Source: Spirodela intermedia (lineage: Eukaryota; Streptophyta; Magnoliopsida; Alismatales; Araceae). From it: DNA of 64,000 bases. The notes under the pieces are model-generated. The model did no database searches. It was not told the DNA's origin and saw only the letters and a list, made by a program, of their open reading frames with translations. Each line of letters starts with the position of its first letter. Position 1 is the stretch's first letter. The stretch spans positions 220,001 through 284,000 of the forward strand of contig LR746280.1 in NCBI GenBank assembly GCA_902729315.2. The letters are read 5' to 3'. Below are positions 44,237 to 56,300 of this stretch, piece after piece. A program made the position numbers and the translations under genes.

Positions 44237-45898
44237 ATGCAGAGGACGGGGAGCACGGCGCGAGCGACGGAGGAGCACTTTGTGGGGACGATGCCGGCGG
44301 GGACGTTGCCGCCTGCCGGCGGGGTGTCGCCGCCTCCGGGGATTCAGACGAGGCGGCTGTCGGCGGTGGAAGGGACCGCGGAATCGGACAGCCTGCTGCC
44401 AAAGTACGACCCTCAGTCGACCTTCGCCAAGAAGGAGGCGGCCCGCTCGAGGTCCGCGGAGAGCGCCATCCATCTCATTCCTGTCATCCTCATCACCTGC
44501 GCCTTCATCCTCTGGTTCTTCTCCAATCCACGTAAGCCTTTCGAACTCCCGACCTAGAAAAAGGGGGAAAACAAACGAGGCGGCCTCTGGTTGGGCTGTT
44601 CTCTACTGTTTTCGATCTTCTTGCACGCTTTAATTCTTTCGTATTCAATCGTTTCCTCGGAAAAGAAATCACATTAAGCTCCATATCCGGGAGGATATTC
44701 TGCAATGTTCTTCGGTGTTCTCGGCCGAATATGATCTTACGCTCTATTCAACAAGAAGCCTCCAGAATCTAAATCCAAGAAAAATATAGATACCGCAGTC
44801 GGCGTACACTCCTCCCCCCCTCTCGGGAAATCACGCCCTCGAGGTCACATGCCTATTATAGTGCTCTCTCCTGCCTCCTATTCTGGAAATTTCAGCGGCC
44901 GCTTCATGGCGAGAGGCCTGCCATACTGTTGGGTCCTCTGAGATGAGCATCTCCAACTCGGCGGCGTTGTTGCCCTCCTGATTCTCCGGGGTGGAAGAAA
45001 CTTTTGGCAGTTGTGCTACCTAATCCGGTTTTTATGGTTCCCTTTTACCATTATTTTCGATGCAAACCGGAAGACACATGCTAGGTTAAGACGATGACCA
45101 AGAAAAAAAATGGAGCGGGGACGATTTCCGGCGCAATTCCTCCTGTCGGTGGGAGCGGGGGGGAGCAAGAAAGAAACTAGAGAAGCGGGTGAAGATCCCT
45201 CAGACGTCAATGGGATTGGTCCTCTGGTTTTATGCTCTTATCCCCCATCTAGTCCCAGTTTCATGAGAAGTAAGAGCTCATGAACATACTTGGACGACCT
45301 TAGCTTGAGTGAGGTCAGCCATCACTCCGGGTGCATTGCTCGAGCTCTGGGTGACCGTGATTTCTGATCAGGAGGCAAGAGCAGCAAACATTGTGGGGCT
45401 GGGGAGAAGAGGAAAGGATGGCTACAGAAATGCACGTGGTGGGTCAACTGTTGGAGGGAGATCCCCTAGAATGCGAGCCATCAAGAACAGGGGTTGCCGG
45501 AAGAGTGACAGAGTTACCCCAGATGCCCCTCTTGAACTTTTTCATTTTTTGTCTGTCATCGTCGTCTTGATCATTTATGTATTGAATAGGAGTCGGTTTT
45601 GTTCTTGCCCTGTTTCCTCCTCCCGGTGATCTTTCGCCGAGATGATTCTTCTCTTCTTGTTGAATGTGATTGATCCACCTGACGAAGAGCGAGCCTTCTC
45701 TCTGTGAGTGTGACGTTGTAGATCCATCCTCTTCTTTCAGGGGTCAGTCTGGTGACCAACGTCGTCCCTGTTCTTATGCCGGACGACGGCCGTGGCAAAG
45801 GCACGCACCCACCGCCTTCCGTGGATCTGGCTGCAGCCGGGCGAAGCGCCGGTGGAGGGGACAAGATGCCCTTGGCAAACGGCAGCGGTGGCGAATAA
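44237..45898 (+). CDS. Small single-pass membrane protein, function unknown
   Basis: Model: join(44237..44531,45741..45898), 150 aa. The N-terminal half is polar, with LLPKYDPQSTFAKKEAARSR before a hydrophobic segment (about residues 79-98: HLIPVILITCAFILWFFSNP) that should span a membrane once. The donor CCAC|GTAAGCC and the acceptor TCTTTCAG|GG keep frame. The second exon begins VSLVTNVVPVLM, then a Gly/Pro-rich disordered tail ending GSGGE. Similar small proteins occur across plants without known function; I recall the LLPKYDP...WFFS pattern but no name. Reading through the donor instead would add only RKPFELPT before a stop, an alternative end. The 1.2-kb intron holds nothing recognisable. 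Confidence 0.72.
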
Positions 45899-45957
45899 GG
45901 TCCCTCCCCAGAATAATGAACACGGGGGTGCACCAGATCCTGTTGATCACCTATCGA

Positions 45958-45958
<1 letters not shown>

Positions 45959-46005
<47 letters not shown>
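45959..46005. repeat. (CT)n microsatellite
   Basis: Interrupted CT repeat in the short gap between the membrane-protein stop (45898) and the convergent BOR stop (46277). A shorter CT run is at 46141-46160. Confidence 0.9.
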
Positions 46006-46008
<3 letters not shown>

Positions 46009-46276
46009 TCCCTGGTGCAGTAAATAAGTCTGTTTTTATCACTCCGATTCCGATCTTTCTGGATCCACGTGGCGACGCCATTTTGTCGCAGATGACGTGG
46101 ACGATTCTAAGTTGAGCGACTCTGACGTGACGTTTAGCCCCTCTCTCTCTCTCTCTCTCCGTCCTGGCAGTTCCCATCGCTGACTCCGATAGGAAGTGGT
46201 TTTTGTCGGGGATGGAATATTTTATTGGACGAATCAAAAATCTCCTGTCCACCTGCTTGCTCTGTACATCCACACT

Positions 46277-49200
46277 TTACCGGACCCCCGACGGCGGATG
46301 CGATAATGCTCTGCGAATCTCCCCCACGCCGCCCCGGGGAGATTCTCCCTCTGGGTGTACCTGCAATACACACCACCCCCTGAGAATCAGCTGCTGCCAC
46401 AAGAGAGATAGAGAAAGCGGAGAGGGGCTTGCCCTGTCTTCTTTAAAGCTGATGGTCCTGAGCTTGATCTCCCCGCGGCTGGTGGTGAGCTCGTCGAGGA
46501 TCTCCGCGTCGCAGGCGAAGGGCGACCCGTCCTCCTGCTCCTGCTACCCACCCACCCACCCACCAATTCAATAACGATGATGGGTGATGATGATGGTGAT
46601 GATGGTGATGATATTGATGATGGGTTTTGGTTTGTACGTCTTGGGTGAAGCCCGACCGGCGGCGGCGGGGGGTTCCTACGATCTCCTCGTACTCGGCGGC
46701 GTCGAGCTCCCGCAGGTGGCGTGAGGGGAGGAACCTGGGGAGAAGGTGCTGCCGTATGGGGATGAGCAGGAAGAAGGGCAGCGGGAAGAGGATCCCCGCG
46801 ATGGGGATCCAGGTGACCCCGAAGCAGAGCAGCAGGTACGCCAACTGGAAGGCCGTGAAACCGGCCACGTACTTGAAGGGTACCCTCTCCACGAACGAGG
46901 CGTGGACCTCCTCCAGCACCCTGCGAGCCCCGCTCCGGTCAGGGAGAATCCAGAGACAGAGGAAACAGAGGAAACAAGGGTCTTAGAGTAGCTTAGCTCG
47001 AGGCTTACTTGTAGCGTCGTCGAGGGGTGATGAACAGGAAGAGGAGCCTCTCCCAGAACTGGTTACCGGGGAGGCTGTCGATGGCCATGTAGGCGAAGTA
47101 GCCCCAGAGGACGGAGGTGGGGATCGTCTTGATCGCTGGCACCGCCGCCACGCAGACGCCGACGAGCATGGATTGCAGGAGGTTGCTCACACGCTGCTCG
47201 TTGACCCGCACCGGCAAGTGAGACTCGATGTGCTTCTCCGGGTCGAACGGCGCCCTTAGCTCCCCTCGGTCGCCGTCGCCGCCCCCGATGACGGCGTCCT
47301 TGAGATCTTTCAGCTCTTCTTCCACCGAGGTGTTCTGTTCGTTGAATTTTTATGCCTTTCAACACAGAGAGAGAGAGAGAGAGAGAATCCCCTCGGAAAA
47401 GGAGTAACAGCAAAAGTGTCGGCTGGAGATTACCACGCGGCCGCCATCGTCGAGATCTACGAACACCTCCTGCATCTTCTCGTAGATCTCTGAGTCGCTG
47501 GCCCGCTGTTTTATGCTCTCCTTGGCGGTCCGAACCATCTTCCTGCGTATCAGCTGCGAGAACCAGTAGCCGCCATCCCACTCTCAGAAGAAAGACCGGT
47601 GAAAAAGAAGGCCCCGGAGTTTCGGGCTGCAATAGACCTGTTTCTTGAGGACGGCGAGGCTCTTCGTGTGCATGGGGGACTGCGGGAGGACCCCGTTCGA
47701 AGGAGGAAGCCCCAGTAGCCCGCAGATTAGGACCTGAAATCGTCCCCCGAGAATCAGGGAAGAAGACCTGAAGTCGCAGGGGAATGAAGGTGAAGAGGAA
47801 GGAACGAGTGGGGAGGTACCATGAAAGCGAGGACCAGGATGTCGTAGTGGTAGGCGGAGGGGTTCTTGAGGTTGAACTCCTTCTGCTGCGCCATCTGGGA
47901 GGCCACGCTGTGGTCGAAGAAGTAGAGCCCCGCGATCATAGTCGCCGGAATCAGAGCACCGGCGATGTACGCCGGCGGAACCTTCAGCAGATCCTGCCAA
48001 AACCATCGCCGGGGCTTCGATTATGAGATCCAATGGAGGCGAATTGGAGCTTCCAAGAGGGTTATGGATATGGGGTACCTACCCTTGCCACAGTCCAGTG
48101 GGAGACGGAGGCGGACTCCCATGGAAGAGGACTCTGGAGCCGTCTAGGGACGCCGGAAGGGATCTTGCCTGGTAAGGTGTATGACAGAGCCGTCCATATG
48201 AGCACCATTAAAGGGACCCCATAGTCGGCGATGAAGCTCCTCAGCCACCCTGCACAGATAAGCCGATTCGGAGTTCTTCACCGATGGAATCTGAGAAGGG
48301 AACGAAGAGAGAGAGAGAGAGAGAGAGAGCCCACCGACCTGTTCCGTATCGCCATGATCTTGCTCTTCGGGTCTTCAGGGAGGTGTAGAGTAGCCCGGCA
48401 GAGAATATGATAGCCAGCAGGCCGTTTGCGTAGACCCAGTGGAACTGATAAGTCGTTAAGTTCCGATCCTTCCCGTCTGGAACTTCAAATTCGCTCGCAA
48501 GACCCTGAGATGGAGAAGTCAACGGGGAGCACATCTCACTTCCCTTTCAGAATCATGGGTCCCAGGGCTTACCCTGATGGCTTCCTGAATGAAGAGGACG
48601 CAGATGAGCATTCCGAACAGCTCCCCGGCGATCCTCGTGAATCTGCTGATGAGCGCGCAGGCGTTGAACACGGCGAGCAGGAACAGCATGAGTGCGGTCC
48701 ATATCCAAACCCTGCAACAAGTTCTCACGAGGTCAACTGGTCGACCAAAGGAGCTTCTCGAGGAACCAAAAACTTGACACCTCGTGCTGTTCTTACTACC
48801 ATGTAGTCCAGGCCAAGAACAGGCGCCCACCTAGACCTTCCCTTCCTTTCGCATAGTTGTACAAGTATGAGTACATGATTATGGTGGGTTCGGCAACACC
48901 CAGTATCAGCATCGGCTGGCCTCCAAATATCGCATGAATAACCCCGCATATGGCCGTGGAGGCCAAGGTTTCGACTGTGCTCAGTTTTCCATCTGCGCAC
49001 TTGTTCATGAACCAGTCAGGAGGGAAATAAATTATCAGACCATTATTCTTCGCAAGTTTATGAACAGCCCGTATCTGGATGTAAAAAGAGCTCTGCTTTG
49101 TCTGTGGAGAGGGAGGGGACTCGCCTGTTTCTCGGCTTAGTTGTTCGCCAAATGCGATGACTGGCAGAGCAGAAGCGAAGAAGATGTACGTGGTGGGGGC

Positions 49201-49398
49201 TAACAACCTGCCATTGATGAATGAAACAAGGTAAGAAGCTTGGACAGAGAGTCGTCGGATCAGGTAGATTCCCGGGTGAACAGATTAGATTTACCGAAAG
49301 CCAGAACGTATGCCGGCCGTCCAATCCTGCTTATAGCAAGGTGCTCTCCCTCTAATGTCTTTCACAATTCCGCGACATGGAGACTTCAAGTGATCCAT
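46277..49398 (-). CDS. Borate efflux transporter, BOR (SLC4-like) family
   Basis: Membrane borate exporter related to Arabidopsis BOR proteins, nearer the BOR4 type by its N-terminus ([17 protein letters not shown]). Twelve coding exons: complement(join(46277..46540,46638..46920,47009..47334,47434..47553,47638..47733,47820..47993,48083..48249,48339..48504,48573..48711,48800..48992,49125..49207,49295..49398)), 704 aa. Landmarks: [132 protein letters not shown]-like block, FERLL-like block, and [12 protein letters not shown] near the C-terminus. Exon 2 uses a GC donor (ACAG|GCGAGT). The last exon adds about 50 residues after [17 protein letters not shown] that I do not recognise; a further intron there is possible. 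The ATG at 49398 follows a GCCCAG|GA acceptor, so a 5' UTR intron is likely. Confidence 0.93.
46545..46620. repeat. (CCCA)n and (GAT)n repeats in the last BOR intron
   Basis: CCCA units at about 46545-46562 adjoin the acceptor of the last exon, and GAT/GATGGT units at about 46573-46620 fill most of this 97-bp intron. Confidence 0.85.
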
Positions 49399-50161
49399 TC
49401 CTGGGCGAAGAAATCAGAAAGTTTTTATAACTAATGGGTCAGATGCATGCCCCCCTTGCAGTAATTTCTGAATCAGGTTATCAAGAACAATATGAAGTGA
49501 TAAGATGTATGAAACATATATGGAAAAAAATCTCGCAACCACTGTGGAAGAAAACCATTGATTCATCCTCAGGTGGCTGCTCTGTCCGCAGATACTCATC
49601 CTCCTGGTTTCACCTCTTATTTCATGGCTATCGGTTCATCTCCATCCATTGCCTTGCTGTTTTGGAGGATGTACCATGGATCTACCCCCTCTGCCAGATT
49701 CTTGAGCTCTATTTTGAGTCGCAGGCATCAAAGAAAGGCAGTTCATCAATGGCGGAGTACCTTCAACAAAGCTAGCACCATACTAACAACCATTCCTCGG
49801 TTCTGACGCCATACTGTTCATCCTCGGTGGCCTAGGATTACTGTAGAAGGCGTGGTATTCTACATCACTACCAGCGTTGACAAAGTCCTCTTGAAGAGGC
49901 TTCTTCTTCCCTCCGTCGAGACCCAGGTCAAATAAAAAAGGCGCACCATACTAACAAAAGGGAAAAGAAAATGACGTTCATCTGTACAATGCTCAATTCA
50001 ACCAGTCGGCGTCAATAAAGGTGAGCAAGTCAAATCCATCGGCTCAGATATTCTTCTGGGTTCTGAATCCCCCAAGAACTCGTCCATCTTCCAATTTTGT
50101 AAACACATGTCATTTTCGGATTTCATTTTTTGGGCAATTTCTATGGGAAGAATTGACAGGC

Positions 50162-50470
50162 GAATTTTATACTCCTTCACGGAATGGCTGAGAGCGGCTA
50201 GTAATATTTCCTATGTGATCCTCGCGAGGGAGGCCCGGAAAACCCAGAAAAAGATGCCGAAAGATTCTAATCAGAGCAGTTCCGGACGCCCTGAATTTAA
50301 CAGTGGGCAGGGATCATGGCGACGGAGGGAAGAATTTTATACTCCTTCACGGAATGGCTGAGAGCGGCTAGTAATATTTCCTATGTGATCCTCGCGAGGG
50401 AGGCCCGGAAAACCCAGAAAAAGATGCCGAAAGATTCTAATCAGAGCAGTTCCGGACGCCCTGAATTTAA
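50162..50470. repeat. Perfect tandem duplication, about 139-bp copies
   Basis: About 139 bp from roughly 50162-50301 recur without visible differences at about 50332-50470, separated by a unique spacer of about 30 bp (offset about 170; borders uncertain by a base or two). Each copy starts GAATTTTATACTCC and ends CCTGAATTTAA. It lies upstream of the BOR coding exons. Confidence 0.93.
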
Positions 50471-50474
50471 TCAG

Positions 50475-50500
50475 AGCCTTAATCTAATCAGATTAAGGCT
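50475..50500. repeat. Perfect palindrome, 11-bp arms
   Basis: AGCCTTAATCT, a 4-nt AATC loop, then AGATTAAGGCT. It begins a few bases after the second copy of the tandem duplication. Confidence 0.93.
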
Positions 50501-51728
50501 AACACGCTGCACGAAACTGGGGACGACGAGCATGGCGAAGAGCGTTCATGAAGCTGAAAGATGTGGGCGTCGGGGAGCAAGGAACATCCGATAATCCAGA
50601 AGAACGTCGTCGGTTCCCTCGAGGAATGAGGTATTTCCCCGCGATCAGAGGAAATTGGACGAGCGATGGAGATCGTCAGTTCGAAGACAAGGAGGAGACC
50701 AGCTGAGAGGTGAAAAATAGGAATTCCAGTTGTTGATCGGAGACGAAATCGCCTGCTGTAGTAGACAGGCGTCGAAGAAGGCCGCCATTCTGATGCTCTT
50801 CTTGCATGGACGCCATGTCCGGAGAAAAACGAGCGTGAAAAGAGCGGGAAAGACGATGGGAGGGACATCCATGCAACAGCATCTGAGATCAAACTATTTC
50901 ACACGTACAGCGCGGATCAACAGCACAACGAAGCGAAATTCGGGAGATAAGACAGAGCGAGGATCGCCAACACAGACACGAGCAGATTGTTATAACCCGA
51001 TACAGCGAAGAGGAGCACCTCGATCCCGGTCTGCGACGCGGCAACACTGCTGCCGGAAAAGATGAGAAGAAATCGAGGCTCCCAGCCTCCTGCCCTCGCA
51101 GAGCCTCCTCGCTCCTCAAGGCCCCACCCGACTCCTCACCCCCCCCACACAACAATATAGTCGAGATGCCAATGGAGGAGAGGAGCCCAATACTGGTTAT
51201 CCCATCTCACTCAGAGCGGATGATGGCGACCAGGTCACCCACCCACCCCCAGGAATGAAACGCCGCCCCCTCCTCCCCCTTCCCCTCGTAGTTTTCTCTG
51301 TTCCAACTCTCTTCCTCCCTCTCTCTCCCGTCTCTGTCTGTGGCGCTGACTTTCGCCCGTCGGATAGCAGACGTCGCCTCGATGCCGCGCGTTCAGAAAA
51401 AGGAACCCATTATCAACGATGCCAGCTGGCGGCCTCCTACTGGGGAAGTAGACGACGGCGGCGCCACGCCGTAACGACTTGCCCCCCCCCCCCTCCCTTT
51501 ACAGAACTAGTGATGTCATTCGTACGAAGCTGAACATATCTTCTGCCGTACGAAGGCGATCGTGTGGTCCCCGGACGTCGGAAATTTAGGCCCAATGAAA
51601 GGCTCCTCTGGGGGGAGAAACATGGCTCAAGAACACGGTTGACCAAGAGGTGAGGGGGGCTTCAATTACAGCAAGTGGTTGACCCGCCGCCAGGGGAGAA
51701 GGAAGAGAGGATCTTGGAGCTTCCTTCC

Positions 51729-53269
51729 CTACCTCATCAACAGGAGGGCGTCGCGAGCTCGGCCCAGGATGTTCAGAATGGTGGCCGCAATGTGGTGACC
51801 GGTCAGCCCCGCCATCTCGAGCTGCTCCTTGGGCGACGCTCCGTCGATGTAGCTGTCCGGCAACACGATCGGCCGCCACTGAAACAGATCCGATCGATGT
51901 TCGAGATCAGGAAGGAGGAAGGAAAAACTGGCCAAAAGTAGAAATGTGGCTTCAAAGCTGAGAGAAGGTCGACGATTTTTCTGATCGTCGAGAGTGGAGG
52001 AAGCGAGGAAGATGGTGAGGTGGACGGACACCTTGATTCCTCCGTCGAGCAGCCCGTCGAGGGCCATGAACTGGGCAACGTGGGATCCGAACCCCCCAAC
52101 TGTGCCTTCCTCCACGGTGATCAAGAACTTGTGGTCAACGCACAGCCGGCGGAGGAGCTCGATGTCGAGTGGCTTGCAGAACCTGGCGTCGGCGACGGTC
52201 ACCTGAACTCCGAGGTGGGCCAGAAGGGCGCGCGCCTTCAGGCAGTGCTGCACCATCACTCCGTACCCGAGCAGGGCCACATCCTCCCCATCCGCAAGAA
52301 CTCTCCCCTTCCCAATCTGAATCAGAGGAAAGCCATGAAAACCAGAACTGGCAGTAGAAAAAGGGCAGGTTGCAGGAATTTCTTGCGACAAATATGGTGT
52401 TGTGACCACATAAAAAAAATAAAAAAAGAAAAATAAAAATGTGCCTTTTAAAGCAGAAGTCAAGATGTTGGTAAGTGAAGCCGAGTCAAACAATGGAGTT
52501 GCGTCAAACGAGAGAATCTGACAGTGCGGGAGTCAAACAGGATCTAAAGCTGATGCAGATGAAGGAATCACCTCAAGTGGTACCCCACTATATAAAGGGG
52601 TGTTTAGAGTAATGGCTCCCCTGGGGAATCGAAAGCAGACCGGCCTGTCGTTGATCTGCGCGGCAGTGGCAACCATGCGAACGAGCTCATCCTCATCTGA
52701 CGGCGCCATCACGATCATGTTAGGCAGGCATGCCATGAATGCGATGTCAAAGGCCCCGCACCGAACTGGGCCATCAGACCCAACCAGTCCAGCGTCGGTG
52801 ATCGCAAACCGCACCGGAATTCTCTGAAGATCCACATCCTGAATGACCTGCGGGGTTTTCAATGGAAGATGGGACATCCGTTTATGTCATGAAACGAAGT
52901 CATTTGACTCTGAAACAACAACGGACGAACTATGAAATCGTCCAAACAGTAGTCAAAAGGACTCCAATAAGTCAACTCTCCAGCTATAAGAGTTCTAGAA
53001 ATGCCCTTATTGATGAAGCAACAGACATAAACATAAACTCAAGATTTTTCTAGGCCCTCATTGATGAAGCTTTAAGCCCTGATTCTAGTAGCATTGGTTG
53101 GTGGAAAGAAAACATGTTGAGATCCTCACCAGTTTCTTTTCTTCTAGAAAGTTTACAAAGGATTATCTCATATCCAAAGCTTTCGTAGATCAGGCATGAT
53201 CATACAGCTCTGAACGTAAATTCATGACATCTAAGAGCAATAGTTGCAAGAGAGAAAGAGAGAGGGAGA

Positions 53270-53308
<39 letters not shown>

Positions 53309-56300
53309 GTAGCTTCAATGTAGGGACATAAAGAATTGCCCACAGAGAGGAGAAACCTGATCATATGCTCTCTGCAGAAATGTCGACGGAATTATGCAGA
53401 AGGGTTTGAAGCCCCCACAAGACAGGCCGGCGGCAAATGTGACGGCATGCTGCTCGGCCATACCCACATCAAAAAACCTCTCGGGGAACTTAGACTGCAA
53501 AAATCGGAGTGAAGCGTCCATCCCAACACCCGCGTGAATGGCTACAATTTCTGTAGACGTCTCCGCCTCTGCAGCTAGAGCTTCGACAAAGCAGTCATTG
53601 TACGTCCTTGAAAGGCCTGCCGTTGAAGATTCTGAGATGTAGCCTGGCGTTTTATGAACAACTGCGCAGCATAGCAGGGAACGATTAGCGAGTAAATATC
53701 TAGCAACCGAACCCTTTACCAAAAGAAACAAATAACCATAACCAGATAGCCTCGTCAACATCAATGGATCTCTTGTATCAATGCACCTTACATTCGAAAA
53801 GCTCTACCAATGTCTAGGATTCTTCGCCGGGTCCTACCTACATTTAGGTCGCTGTGAGAAGTATTATTATCATTTGCATAGTCAAATATGCACCATATTT
53901 AGAAAATATGGGCACTTTGATGGAGTATTTTCAATAAATATGGAAGATTAATTCACATAAACGGAGCAGCTGCCATCCTGAGCAGAAAGACAAATCTCAG
54001 AAAATTTTGTTCGGGAGTTTACAGAGGGCTGAAAGATGATATTTTCCTTTGCAGATCTGATAGAAAGAGTATCAGTGGAGCAATAGTATTTCATGACCTG
54101 ATTGATGGTTTTCCAATACCACCCAAAAAAAAACCCTGATATCTATATTAGGAATTATAACCTGAGTTTTTTCTGTCAAGAAAAGCAAAAAAGCCTTTGG
54201 ATTGCCCCAAGATGGAGAAGAAAGGGATTTAAAAAAGATATAATCTTTCAGTACATATTTTAAATTCATTCGTGAAACAGGAAACACGAAGAAAATGCAT
54301 ACAGCAACAACATGGCAAGCAGATGATTAGCTATAGGAAGATTTTAAAACGGACCTTGTTGTTTGACAGCTTGTCCTTCCACATCAATCCCGGACGCATT
54401 GCCAATAGCCTCTTCTGTGATGACATGAACCAACACTGGCCCAGTTGAATCCAGTGATGCCACTTCATTGAGTACACAGATGAGATCTTCAATGTTGTTC
54501 CCATCAACTGGACCAATGTAATATAGACCGAGCTCTTCAAAGAGAGTTGCTCCTGAAGGACCAAGCATACCACGCGCATACTCATCAATTTTTGCTGCCA
54601 ACTCGTACATCCCTTTACCAATCCGTTTCGTAAGACCCTGAACACATCAGCAATGAGCGCAACAAAATTTCGGCATAGTGTTAGCTATCTTATTTTGGCT
54701 GACATGGATACCAATTTGTTTGAATAAATTGACGGGAAAGTCATTGCAAAATGATTCATAATTGCATGCTTCTTACTCGTAAAAACATATGATATGAGTG
54801 AAAATGTATTTCTAATAAAATGTAATAAAGAATGCGAGCATACGAAATTTAAAAATAGAGAGTATTTTATAAAAAAAACCCATATCCTCTTATATCACAC
54901 ACTTCATCTTATCTATTCGATTTCACCTCTATCAGAGGCTAAGAGATTCCTCACTGATTTTCTGTTTTTTTTTTTTATAATTTAGGGAAGGATATTCCCG
55001 TCAAAATAAAATCAGGAATGCCTGATCTTCTGGTCTGGATGAATTGACTCCAAGGAAAAGGAAAGGTACTCGGTTTTGAGGGGAGCACCGAGTTGCCAAG
55101 AAAGCACATTACATCAACTAGACCCTCTGTGACTTCTTCGAGTAATGTTCCCTAGTAGGTCCTCCTGTAATGTTTGATTGTTAGGGGGGCAAGACATTTT
55201 TTGCTACAACACAAGACATCGACCTGAATCAGTCGACAAGAGAGATTTTGGGTGGTCGCTGTTCTTGATCTCCGGGTCTAGAAAGAATCGCCGTTGTTGT
55301 AGGCCGCTCTGAGAAATGAGAAGCGGAAAGAAAAGGAAGCATACCTTCGCAACTTCTCTGAATCTTCGAAAGTATTTACTTGACTGAATCTTGCTAAGAA
55401 TGCTTGAAAGACTACTGACTGTCATCTTTTGACCTTCATCTGGGTTTGGATGCAATGAATGCCTACTATCATTCAAGATTACAACCATATTGGAATCAAG
55501 ATAGCCAGCATTGCTCATTCCCTCGTAGACCTGACCAGCCATGGTGGACCAATTACTAATTACTGTCACTATCCGCTCCTTCTTCCCTTTAAGGTCTCTT
55601 GCAACTGCCATCCCTGACATGGGGGGGGGGGGGGGCACATCAAAAAAATACAGCCATTAGTAGAACGATTTATTAAACCTTGCCAAATGAAGATAAGTAT
55701 TATTTGGCAAGTACTAATGAACAAAAGAAAAAAATCGAATTAGCAACCCCTTCGAGCTGAAGTACTTAAAGGTGAGCTTTTCTCATTCTCGTGAATGAAT
55801 AATGTTCTCTTAAGCATAACCACAGCTCGCAAGCAGATGAAACCACTTTCAAATGTCTTGCTGAGATCAAAATATGGGATTTATTTTCGTGAGAAATAAA
55901 AATAGGGTCTGAAGACAGATAGATAATTGATGAAGTAATGCAGGAGATGCAGAATGAACGTTCTTTTGATTTAAAAATAAGCCTATAAATTGGGAGAAAT
56001 CACTACCTAGCCCAGCAGAGACACTGTTGGATCCATGTCCTGCACCAAAAGCATCATACTCGCTCTCCAAACGTGACGTGAAAACTGAGGTGTCATTCTT
56101 CTGCTTCAGCGAGTGGATGAGAGACCGTCTCCCAGTCAGAATCTTATGAGCATATGTCTGTCCAATTGGAAAATATAAATGTCTCACAGGGTTCCACGAA
56201 AAACCATGACTGAACGAATAATAATACCAGTTCCATCTAAATCAGGGGAATGATCATGCTAGCAGGAACCTGTTCACCAACATCCCACAGTATCCTGTCC

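Larger units (their letters stand above)
49399..51728. other. BOR upstream region and DXS-like 3' flank
   Basis: Between two minus-strand genes. The part near 49.4 kb should be a 5' UTR intron and promoter of the BOR gene, with a GC-rich possible first exon around 50.9-51.2 kb. The part near 51.7 kb should be the 3' UTR of the DXS-like gene. No additional gene recognised. It contains a tandem duplication and a palindrome, listed separately. Confidence 0.45.

Noticed and set aside
44896-44981. Alternative second exon for the small membrane protein
   Set aside because: In phase, but the exon at 45741-45898 gives a longer, more protein-like continuation (VSLVTNVVPVLM) with a stronger acceptor.
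50107-50594. Frames across the tandem duplication
   Set aside because: Both come from the repeated unit; no motif, and the strand is opposite to the flanking genes.
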